This document shows, one piece after another, positions 6,628 to 13,283 of a DNA stretch of 64,000 nt; within the stretch, counting starts at the first letter, position 1; each line of letters starts with the position of its first letter. The notes below the pieces were generated by a model. The model was not told the origin of the DNA. It saw only the letters and a program-made list of their open reading frames with translations, and did no database searches. The position numbers and the translations under genes were made by a program. Source of the stretch: Bacteroidota bacterium. Lineage in GTDB: Bacteria > Bacteroidota > Bacteroidia > Cytophagales > Cytophagaceae. Location of the stretch: NCBI GenBank assembly GCA_023458555.1, contig JAEWYS010000005.1, positions 1-64,000 on the forward strand. The letters are read 5' to 3'.

Positions 6628-7857
6628 TCAGATCGTCGAATCGCCCTGGATTTGCCTGCCGAGCTGCCACAGCGAAGGAACAAAGAAGGCTGTCAGGCCG
6701 ATCAGAAACAGCAGGAGCCCGGATAAAACAAATGAATATCCCAGTCCAATGGTATCGGCCAGGAAACCGGTGCCAAGCAGTCCGATCAGTGAAGGCAGCA
6801 GGGAGACACTGAAATAGGTGGATATAACTCTTCCCAGCACTGCCGGATCTATTTTTCGCTGCAGCAGGGACATAAAGGTTGTCTGATATACGCTGCCCGC
6901 GATACCTCCCATGATGGTAAAGACTACGAAACCGGTGTAGGCGGAAGACGGGAGTACTCCTGAGAGTATGAAGGTAAGCCCCAGAAGTATATTGGCACTA
7001 TTGAGCAGTCCCGTCTGGTTGACCTTATAGTGTCTGAATCCCATGATCGCTCCGCCGATCAGCATACCGACTCCCCATACGATTTCGATCAGGCTTATCT
7101 GAAAAGGCGTGCCGTTGAAATGCTCGAGCGTCATCAGGGGAAAAAGCACACTGATCGGCATAATAAACAGGAGACCTGTTACAGAAAAAAACATCAGCCA
7201 GGGCATACCCCGCACCATCCGTACCGCGGAAACTGCTTCTTTTAGTTCTGCGGCAAAATGATAGGCAACCCCGGTTTTTCGCTCCGGATTGGGAATTGAT
7301 ACAAAAACCAGCGACAGACAGGCAAGTATTGCTCCTGCTACATCCAGCAACAGAACCTGTTCGATTTTCAGAACCGAAATAAACAGTGCCGCGAGCGCCG
7401 GACCGGCTATTACGCTTACAGACTGAATGATCTGATTGATACCGTTGACCCGGGTCAGCTCTGTTTCCGGAGCCAGCAGCGGTATGGATGCCTGCATGGC
7501 CGGCATATGAAAAGCCGAACCCAGTGAGCGAAGCGCCAGCAAGGCGTATATGTAGATAGTGCCGGATACATGCAGATGCAGCAGTATGGCCAGCACCAAT
7601 GTGCAGAATGCGACAAACAGGTCGGCCAGTATCATGGTTCGTTTACGATTCCACCGGTCGATCAGTACACCGGTAAATGGTCCTGCCAGCGTCTGGGGCA
7701 GGAGAGCGGCTATCGCGGCGATGGCCAGTACCTGAGCCGAACCGGTCTCAAGGCTAAGCCAGAGTACGATCGCGAAATTTACGACCGAACTGCTAAGCAG
7801 GGACACAAACTGCCCGCTCCATATAAGAAGAAATTTCTGTTTCCAGTTAGTTGTCAT
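6628..7857 (-). CDS. MFS transporter (EntS/MFS_3-like exporter)
   Basis: About 409 residues with the ATG at 7857 (MTTNWKQKFLLIWSGQFVSLLSSSVVNFAIVLW) taken as start rather than 7878, because family members begin directly before the first membrane helix. Around 12 hydrophobic segments are visible. The cytoplasmic loop GVLIDRWNRKRTMILADL matches the MFS signature motif A (G-x-x-x-D-R-x-x-R/K-R). The sequence type (WxGQFVSxLGS, VNFAIVLWL) is that of the MFS_3 group, which includes enterobactin and macrolide exporters. Substrate unknown. It is 14 kb from the siderophore operon, so a siderophore role is only speculative. Confidence 0.85.
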   Translation of the reverse strand: MTTNWKQKFLLIWSGQFVSLLSSSVVNFAIVLWLSLETGSAQVLAIAAIAALLPQTLAGPFTGVLIDRWNRKRTMILADLFVAFCTLVLAILLHLHVSGTIYIYALLALRSLGSAFHMPAMQASIPLLAPETELTRVNGINQIIQSVSVIAGPALAALFISVLKIEQVLLLDVAGAILACLSLVFVSIPNPERKTGVAYHFAAELKEAVSAVRMVRGMPWLMFFSVTGLLFIMPISVLFPLMTLEHFNGTPFQISLIEIVWGVGMLIGGAIMGFRHYKVNQTGLLNSANILLGLTFILSGVLPSSAYTGFVVFTIMGGIAGSVYQTTFMSLLQRKIDPAVLGRVISTYFSVSLLPSLIGLLGTGFLADTIGLGYSFVLSGLLLFLIGLTAFFVPSLWQLGRQIQGDSTI

Positions 7858-8150
7858 AGAATAATGGCTCCCTGGCAACTCCGCTACAGTGGAATTGTAC
7901 CTTGGGACAGGTTAATGTAAATACGAGAGTGAATAAAGCTGTTGCCGGAAATATTCAGACTTCCGGGAATGTGAGCACAAGGATACTCAAAGCAAGGATC
8001 CTGTTATCAGGAACGATCTCTGAAAAAGAAAAGTTTGGTAAGGATAAACAGCTTCATGAATCGCGTGGATTTTTCTGAATTGAAATTCAAACTAACTAAA
8101 AAACTTTTTTATTAGCAAAAAATAATGATCAAAGGATTGTTAAGAATATG
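7858..8150. other. Intergenic region without recognised gene
   Basis: An AT-rich gap upstream of the MFS gene and downstream of the flavoprotein gene. I see no open frame with coding character, no RNA gene and no clear promoter box. Confidence 0.5.
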
Positions 8151-8174
8151 CCCGATCCGAATCACCGGATCGGG
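8151..8174. terminator. Hairpin downstream of flavoprotein gene
   Basis: Arms CCCGATCCG (8151-8159) and CGGATCGGG (8166-8174) around a 6-base loop, 15 bases past the stop of the gene ending at 8189. No T-run follows on the minus strand, so terminator function is inferred. Confidence 0.5.
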
Positions 8175-8188
8175 GATCTGTCGTTGAC

Positions 8189-8770
8189 TTATCGGTTTTT
8201 CGTACCCAATCTTTCCACTTTTTGGAGCCATTTGCTTCGCTTTTCCGGCGTAGAGGTTTTGACAATTCCGATATATGTGACCCTGACAGGGGTGATACCG
8301 CAGAACTTAAGTGTTGATTTCCTGAGCTGATTGACACTTGGTCTTCCATATACCAGTCTGTAGTACCAGCCAGGCTGATCCAGTGTGGTAATGATATGGG
8401 CTGTTTTTCCCTTGAGAAGCTTTTCCCACCATACAGAGTCAGGCTTGTACCGGAAGGCCTGGCCCGGAAGAAAAAGCCGGTCAATGAACCCTTTGGTAAT
8501 GGCGGGCATGCCTCCCCACCATACCGGATGCAGCCATACAAGATGATCTGCCCATTTTATTTTTTCCCAGGCATCCACCAGATCCGGTTCCCATTCCATG
8601 CGTTTCCGGTAGCCAAATTGCAGGTTGGGGTTAAATTGAAGGTCGGCTATCACGATTTCCCTGATTTCCGCATCGGTAGCTTCAGCACCTTTCCGGTAAG
8701 CGGCGGTCAGGGCAGAGACCAGTGATTCCTTGTTTGGGTGGCCGTTAATGATCAGTATTTTCCTGGGCAT
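8189..8770 (-). CDS. NAD(P)H:quinone oxidoreductase-like flavoprotein
   Basis: 193 residues with the flavodoxin-like fold of the NQO1/KefF/MdaB group: KILIINGHPNKESLVSAL at the N-terminus (phosphate/FMN loop), then WADHLVWLHPVWWGGMPAITKGFIDRLFLPGQAF (residues ~78-110), the WxxP-x-WW-x-x-P-A-x-L/TKG-x-x-D-R-x-F motif of this family, and LDQPGWYY. Members reduce quinones or other electrophiles with two electrons and protect against redox stress. A Crp-like regulator lies 65 bases upstream in the same direction and may control it. A TATTTTTG box (8802-8795) 25 bases above the ATG suggests its own promoter. Confidence 0.85.
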   Translation of the reverse strand: MPRKILIINGHPNKESLVSALTAAYRKGAEATDAEIREIVIADLQFNPNLQFGYRKRMEWEPDLVDAWEKIKWADHLVWLHPVWWGGMPAITKGFIDRLFLPGQAFRYKPDSVWWEKLLKGKTAHIITTLDQPGWYYRLVYGRPSVNQLRKSTLKFCGITPVRVTYIGIVKTSTPEKRSKWLQKVERLGTKNR

Positions 8771-8794
8771 GGTTGCTTATTTCTAATTTGCTGT

Positions 8795-8802
8795 CAAAAA
8801 TA
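8795..8802 (-). promoter_or_regulatory. -7 promoter box of flavoprotein gene
   Basis: TATTTTTG on the minus strand matches TAnnTTTG and predicts a start of transcription about 15-20 bases above the ATG at 8770. No matching -33 TTTG is seen at the right distance. Confidence 0.35.
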
Positions 8803-8835
8803 CACAGGTCTTCTGTCCCGGCACAGGACAAATGT

Positions 8836-9399
8836 CTAAATACGCTCATTGCGTATCCTGCTCAGATGCCGCCGGGAAATACCAAGGTAGGATGCCAGGT
8901 ATTGTAAGGGAATGTCTTTGATATAAGCTGGCTGGGTCTGTATAAGCTCCTGATAACGCTGGGACGCATTGGTTTTTTGCAGCTGAACGACTCTTTTTTC
9001 AAGTTCTACATACTCTGTTTCCGCGATCACTTTTAATACCCGGATCCAGTTTACGGATTTATCCGCAAGCCTGTTAATAGCCTCCCGGGATATGACCTGA
9101 AGCCTGGCCGGAGTGAGTGCCTGTATGGTTTCATTGCCTGGCAGGCCGGTAATAAATGAAGAATAGGAAGCGATCATTTCTCCCTGAAAACGGAAGCAGA
9201 AAGTGGTATCGCTTCCCTTCGCATCCGGATAGTAAGAACGGAACAGACCGGATTGCACATAGGCGATTTCCCGGCAGGGCCCGCCTTCCCGTGCAAAATA
9301 GTCATTTCTGCGGAGCTCCCGGAAGGAAAAAAGAGATTGAGCTTCTTTAATTTCCTGTTCCGTCAGTATTCCGAACTGTCTGAGAAAATCTGCAGGCAT
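8836..9399 (-). CDS. Crp/Fnr-family transcriptional regulator
   Basis: 187 residues. The N-terminal two thirds look like the cyclic-nucleotide-binding beta-roll (NDYFAREGGPCREIAYVQSGLFRSYYPDAKGSDTTFCFRFQGEMIASYSSFITGLP), the form common in Bacteroidota regulators that lack a clear cAMP pocket. The C-terminus (YQELIQTQPAYIKDIPLQYLASYLGISRRHLSRIRNERI) is a short winged HTH, in which IPLQYLASYLGISRRHLSRIR is the recognition helix pair. Such regulators often act on neighbouring redox genes; the quinone reductase-like gene just downstream is the likely target. Confidence 0.88.
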   Translation of the reverse strand: MPADFLRQFGILTEQEIKEAQSLFSFRELRRNDYFAREGGPCREIAYVQSGLFRSYYPDAKGSDTTFCFRFQGEMIASYSSFITGLPGNETIQALTPARLQVISREAINRLADKSVNWIRVLKVIAETEYVELEKRVVQLQKTNASQRYQELIQTQPAYIKDIPLQYLASYLGISRRHLSRIRNERI

Positions 9400-9462
9400 A
9401 GTTAAACAGATATCGTTTAGTACAAGCAGGTGGCAAATTGCAAAAAAATCTGCTTTTGTTTT

Positions 9463-10989
9463 CTATTTCTCATCAGCATGATATGGAGTTGTAGTCCCGG
9501 CACGCTGCCGGTATTTTTTTAATTCCCGGACCGGAGCGATCGGAGTCCCGCGATGCAGCAGTTGTGGCAGATCACCATATTCCATGCGCAGCTGAACAGA
9601 TTTGGGTTCGGTGACCTTTTCAAATGTTTCGGGTGAAATCAGTTCGTACTGCAATGACAGCAGCTCACAGAAATGAGAAGTTTCTATGGACAGATCCGTC
9701 GTCAGCTTTATTTCACTCAATGTTTTATCCAGCAGGAAACGTTTCTGTTTTTTGGTGATCGAAAAATTCCGGTCCAGCCTGAACCATTCTTTTTGTCTGG
9801 CAGAAAGATAACGGATAAAATAACCATGCTCACCCTGTTCGAAAAGAATATGTCCTTCCTTATGCCGGAGCGAATGGCCGAAACCAGCCAGCCTGAATTT
9901 TTCGGTTTCACGTCCGGAAGCATAGGCGAAATGCGCCTCCAGAATGCCGTATGTGCGCTGATCTATATACAGATATCCTTCAAATAGCCCTGATTTGCGG
10001 GGAGTAAAAGAGATCTGCCAGACCTCGCTTCCGTCAGAATATTCGGCGGCCTGAAGTATATAATGATACCGGGAAGGCCTGGTTACAAACTCCCAGTTAT
10101 CGCTGTCTATACTGGCATAGTTTCGGAGCAGAGCCAGCAGCTCCGGCTTCAGCCACTGGGTTTCTACGGAATAATGCAGGCTGTCGTATCCCTCATCATC
10201 GTCCGGCCAGGTATATGATTTTTTATGTCCGAATTTTTTGCCCAGTACACCTGTGCGGATTTTGTAGTAAACATCCTTGTCGGCCATGCCTTTTTCCAGG
10301 TCTTCGACAAAGGGTCTGAATTGAGTTTCCGCTTCGGCCATCAGCGCTGGTATCTGACGCTGTTCAAGCGAGATACCAGCGGTGGGAATCAGCTTGTACT
10401 GACCGCTGTCTTTGTACAGCGTAAGCAGCAGATCCTGGTAATCGATAAACTGTTCCGGCAGCTTATCCAGCAGAGTCTGTACACTGTCAGTGGAAAGACC
10501 TGTAAAAGTCGATTGTTTGAGTTGTACCCGGTTCTCTCTTTCAAAAGGTATATGAGTATAATCATGAAAGTAAAACTGCTGACGGGAAGGAGAAAGCTGG
10601 TGATTCCGGTAAAATCGTTTCTGTACCTGAAGCAGGATCATCTCTGCTGTCAGAGACACATTGGCCAGTTGTACCGGTTCCAGAAGAAATACGGCAGGCC
10701 TGAGAAACACGGTATCCTGATGTCGTATGGAAGCAATAGGAATCCTGACCGGCTGATAGCCCAGACAGGAAATATGAAGACTGTCTTTGGGTGTATATCT
10801 GGCCAGAGACAGGGTAATATGTCCGGTGCTGTCGGAATAGACTTCACGCAAAGGATAACCGGCTACTCCGATACCCACATAGGGGAGCGGTTCTCTTGTT
10901 TCGGCATCTGCAATGACGAAGCTGAGGTAATCTGAAGCGGACACCTGAAAAAAACAGGCTAGAATAAAAATAATGACCGGAAGTCTCAT
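9463..10989 (-). CDS. Carboxypeptidase-regulatory-like domain protein, secreted
   Basis: 508 residues with a cleavable signal peptide (MRLPVIIFILACFFQVSAS). Residues ~20-105 are a CarboxypepD_reg-like beta sandwich (FVIADAETREPLPYVGIGVAGYPLREVYSDSTGHITLSL...DSLHISCLGYQPVRIPI), as at the N-terminus of TonB-dependent receptors and DUF5686 proteins. The rest has beta-rich segments but no plug or barrel; the length (508) is too short for a receptor. Proteins of this layout are found in the Bacteroidota envelope and are mostly uncharacterised. It is 63 bases upstream of the Crp-like gene, with no overlap. Confidence 0.7.
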   Translation of the reverse strand: MRLPVIIFILACFFQVSASDYLSFVIADAETREPLPYVGIGVAGYPLREVYSDSTGHITLSLARYTPKDSLHISCLGYQPVRIPIASIRHQDTVFLRPAVFLLEPVQLANVSLTAEMILLQVQKRFYRNHQLSPSRQQFYFHDYTHIPFERENRVQLKQSTFTGLSTDSVQTLLDKLPEQFIDYQDLLLTLYKDSGQYKLIPTAGISLEQRQIPALMAEAETQFRPFVEDLEKGMADKDVYYKIRTGVLGKKFGHKKSYTWPDDDEGYDSLHYSVETQWLKPELLALLRNYASIDSDNWEFVTRPSRYHYILQAAEYSDGSEVWQISFTPRKSGLFEGYLYIDQRTYGILEAHFAYASGRETEKFRLAGFGHSLRHKEGHILFEQGEHGYFIRYLSARQKEWFRLDRNFSITKKQKRFLLDKTLSEIKLTTDLSIETSHFCELLSLQYELISPETFEKVTEPKSVQLRMEYGDLPQLLHRGTPIAPVRELKKYRQRAGTTTPYHADEK

Positions 10990-11044
10990 TTCTTTAGCTT
11001 ATACTCGTTATCTGTTCCGCTTGTTATATTGCCTGTAAAACGAA

Positions 11045-11395
11045 TTAAAAGCCCGCTTTGATATAGCTCCAGCCTTCATGCTGACGAACAATCAGATGTG
11101 CAATGGCAGCCGGTACAATTTCAATATGTCGGGGTAGCGATTCCTCTGGTATATTTTTCTGCTTCAGCGTGTTTTTACATACCAGCAGCCGAACTCCCTT
11201 GTCGTGTAGTTTATGAAGTAGGTTGGTATACGGACTATCAGCCAGCAGCAGGCCGATTCCTTCTCCGTGCGTTACAATTTCCACTGACACATCGGGAATA
11301 GCTTCCAGCAGGTTATGTAGCTGGCGTATGAGTGCCTTGTGTGCCGCGTGAGCTCCGCTGGAAAGGTGAAACACTGTTTTGTATTGACCGGACAT
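11045..11395 (-). CDS. DsrE-family protein
   Basis: About 116 residues from the ATG at 11395. The frame is open to a TTG at 11422, but a TATCTTTG promoter box overlaps that point, which would place the start of transcription below it. The sequence (YKTVFHLSSGAHAAHKALIRQLHNLLEAIPDVSVEIVTHGEGIGLLL....LHDKGVRLLVCKNTLKQKNIPEESLPRHIEIVPAAIAHLIVRQHEGWSYIKAGF) follows the DsrE/DsrF-like fold, with the C-terminal 'G..YIK.G' typical of small DsrE proteins. It has the conserved-position Cys (LLVCKNTL), which in DsrE/TusD proteins can carry sulfur. Role in sulfur transfer is an inference. Confidence 0.8.
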   Translation of the reverse strand: MSGQYKTVFHLSSGAHAAHKALIRQLHNLLEAIPDVSVEIVTHGEGIGLLLADSPYTNLLHKLHDKGVRLLVCKNTLKQKNIPEESLPRHIEIVPAAIAHLIVRQHEGWSYIKAGF

Positions 11396-11419
11396 AAGCC
11401 TGACTGCAATTGTATGGTA

Positions 11420-11427
11420 CAAAGATA
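11420..11427 (-). promoter_or_regulatory. -7 promoter box of dsrE-like gene
   Basis: TATCTTTG on the minus strand, a full match to TAnnTTTG, 25 bases above the ATG at 11395. It decides the start choice for that gene. Confidence 0.5.
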
Positions 11428-11702
11428 AACAGGTTTGAGGGATTTGGTATTTCAGAAATCCGGGAAAATTCGCAGCTTCAACGGTAAAAACTGGCTTTTG
11501 CTATAGTAGTCAAGTAGCTTGTTGCTTATAGAGAGGTTCTTGACAGGAGATCTTCCTGAGAAGGGGACTTTTTGCGAGTAATTATAATGCTTCTCTGTAC
11601 AAATGTAACAGGTTTGTGTAGCTGGTTTGAAAAAATAATACTCGCTTCAAATTATTTGCAGGCATTAGTATATATAATAAGAAGAGCTTACAACCTCTTA
11701 TT
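11428..11702. other. Intergenic region without recognised gene
   Basis: AT-rich spacer between the DUF2335 gene and the dsrE-like gene. No coding frame, RNA or repeat noticed. Confidence 0.4.
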
Positions 11703-12209
11703 CTATTCTGAAGGATGTCTTTCTTCGAGATTCTTGTGTTGATTTGAACGTCCTTTGATAAAAGCAGTCACCAACCCCGTAAGTCCGCCTATCCCAATCA
11801 GGCTTCCGGACCATTCATGTCCTTTGATAATGCATATGGTCGAAGCCGTTAAGGCTGCGATTCCAATAAAAAATGCTAAAAATTGCCCAATATTACTTTG
11901 TAGCATCTGACTACTGACTACTTTGTTTTCCAGATTCATTCTATGGTCTAGCTGTTTTTCGGCCATTTGCATGATTCTTTCAGCACCATTAGGAATAATA
12001 GTGGAGTATTGGGCTAATGTATCCGGATCTGGAAGCGGGCCTGTATGGGTCTTGTGCATAGTTACAACAAGACTTTTTATAATTCGTTCTCTTTTTTGTT
12101 TGGAAATGCCTTCGAAAACTTCAGGATCAATATCTGTTAATTGTTTTTCAACTTTTCCCAGATTTTCATTTTCGAACTTTTCTTCTTCAAGTTGTCTTTC
12201 TTCCAACAT
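11703..12209 (-). CDS. DUF2335 membrane protein
   Basis: 168 residues. The middle stretch HTGPLPDPDTLAQYSTIIPNGAERIMQMAEKQLDHRMNLE (residues ~55-95) is the hallmark of DUF2335, followed by two membrane helices (FLAFFIGIAALTASTICII and SGSLIGIGGLTGLVTAFI). The N-terminal 50 residues are charged. DUF2335 proteins are small predicted inner-membrane proteins, sometimes grouped with holin-like proteins and often found in mobile or phage-linked regions; function is unknown. The gene starts 3 bases after the stop of a 77-residue gene, so they form a two-gene unit. Confidence 0.85.
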   Translation of the reverse strand: MLEERQLEEEKFENENLGKVEKQLTDIDPEVFEGISKQKRERIIKSLVVTMHKTHTGPLPDPDTLAQYSTIIPNGAERIMQMAEKQLDHRMNLENKVVSSQMLQSNIGQFLAFFIGIAALTASTICIIKGHEWSGSLIGIGGLTGLVTAFIKGRSNQHKNLEERHPSE

Positions 12210-12212
12210 AAA

Positions 12213-12446
12213 CTATTTTAATGAAAACAGGGAAGTGTCTGCCTGGATTTTATCAAGGACATCATATATGTCTTGCCCTATCATGTTAAAATCGTTCGAG
12301 ATAGCTAACTGATCTGCTTCAGATCCTGAATTAGACGAATTGAAATTATAATAATTCCCGGCTATATTTATAACAGTTCCTGCTCCTGATAAGAATGAAG
12401 GAGTTGAAAATAAAAATCCTGTTATATATCTTTTTTGTTTTTTCAT
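12213..12446 (-). CDS. Hypothetical protein upstream of DUF2335 gene
   Basis: 77 residues starting MKKQKRYITGFLFSTPSFLSGAGTVINIAGNYYNF. It has one hydrophobic, Gly/Ser-rich segment near the N-terminus and an acidic C-terminal half (SEADQLAISNDFNMIGQDIYDVLDKIQADTSLFSLK). No family recognised. Its tight coupling to the DUF2335 gene suggests that the two act together. A TATATTTG box at 12545-12538 is about 92 bases upstream. Confidence 0.6.
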   Translation of the reverse strand: MKKQKRYITGFLFSTPSFLSGAGTVINIAGNYYNFNSSNSGSEADQLAISNDFNMIGQDIYDVLDKIQADTSLFSLK

Positions 12447-12537
12447 TTCGCTTATTCTTTGTGATTTAATAACGGACCTTTACTTAAGTTTGTTTCCGAA
12501 ATTACTAACGTTTGCTTGCGAATCGACATTGTACTGA

Positions 12538-12545
12538 CAAATATA
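12538..12545 (-). promoter_or_regulatory. -7 promoter box of the DUF2335 unit
   Basis: TATATTTG on the minus strand, full match to TAnnTTTG, upstream of the 77-residue gene. The -33 region is T-rich without a clear TTTG. Confidence 0.4.
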
Positions 12546-12650
12546 ATAAAAAATGATATGAAAATTGTTGTGGACTGCTATGGAAGGTTCTAATTATTCA
12601 AGTGTCATGAAGACTAGGAATAATTTTTGAAAAGCTATCGAAAGCTTTTC

Positions 12651-13127
12651 CTATTCTTCCTGCCCCGGCAATGGTACCTGATAGCTGTGTTTGATCTCGC
12701 CCATGACAAATATACTGTGTGCGCTTCCGATGTTTTTGACCGAACCCAGACGGTTGAGTACAAAATCCTGATAATGCTTCATATCGTTGACCAGTACCTT
12801 GAGCAGAAAGTCATAGTCGCCTGATATATTGTAACACTCGGTAACCTCATCAAGCATAGCGATATCATGTACAAATTGATTTCCGATCTCACGGGTATGC
12901 TTGCGCAGTGATACATTACAGAATACAATCAGGCCTTTCCCCAGTTTTTCGCGGTCAAGCAGGGCGACATATTTTTTGATATAACCTTCCTGTTCCAGTT
13001 TTTTTACCCGTTCGTATACCGGAGTAGACGATAAATTGACTTTATCGGCCAGTTCCTTAGTGGTAATATCACTGTTCTCCTGTAGCAGACGGAGTATGCT
13101 GATGTCGGTTTCGTCGATGTTATGCAT
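12651..13127 (-). CDS. Lrp/AsnC-family transcriptional regulator
   Basis: 158 residues, normal family length. N-terminal HTH: DETDISILRLLQENSDITTKELADKVNLSSTPVYERVKKLEQEGYIKKYVALLD. C-terminal RAM (ligand-binding, oligomerisation) domain: GLIVFCNVSLRKHTREIGNQFVHDIAMLDEVTECYNISGDYDFLLKVLVNDMKHYQDFV, in which GDYDFLLKV is the usual ligand-loop signature. These proteins sense amino acids. It is transcribed away from metE with a 156-base shared upstream region, so regulation of methionine synthesis by this protein is a natural inference. Confidence 0.92.
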   Translation of the reverse strand: MHNIDETDISILRLLQENSDITTKELADKVNLSSTPVYERVKKLEQEGYIKKYVALLDREKLGKGLIVFCNVSLRKHTREIGNQFVHDIAMLDEVTECYNISGDYDFLLKVLVNDMKHYQDFVLNRLGSVKNIGSAHSIFVMGEIKHSYQVPLPGQEE

Positions 13128-13251
13128 AGATAAATTATCTGATTACCTGAGTTATTTAATATCTGTAAGGATTTTTATTCTTTCAAATATTTGCAAAATA
13201 GATTTAATTTCCAAATATAGTTTGATGTGTATTTTTTTTATCTTCTATATA

Positions 13252-13259
13252 TAGCTTTG
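13252..13259 (+). promoter_or_regulatory. -7 promoter box of metE
   Basis: TAGCTTTG, full match to TAnnTTTG, ending 24 bases before the ATG at 13284. The upstream region shared with the Lrp-like gene is AT-rich. No methionine/SAM riboswitch fold is apparent. Confidence 0.5.
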
Positions 13260-13283
13260 TCCAGAAATTAATTGATAAAAGTA

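Noticed and set aside
6628..7857. MFS gene as siderophore exporter
   Set aside because: The family includes siderophore exporters, but the gene is 13 kb from the operon, which has its own MATE exporter; there is no sequence evidence for the link.
8836..9399. cAMP-responsive regulation by the Crp-like protein
   Set aside because: The usual cAMP-contacting residues are not recognisable in the beta-roll, so ligand control was not claimed.
13128..13283. SAM or cobalamin riboswitch before metE
   Set aside because: The leader from the predicted transcription start is only about 20 bases, too short for a riboswitch.
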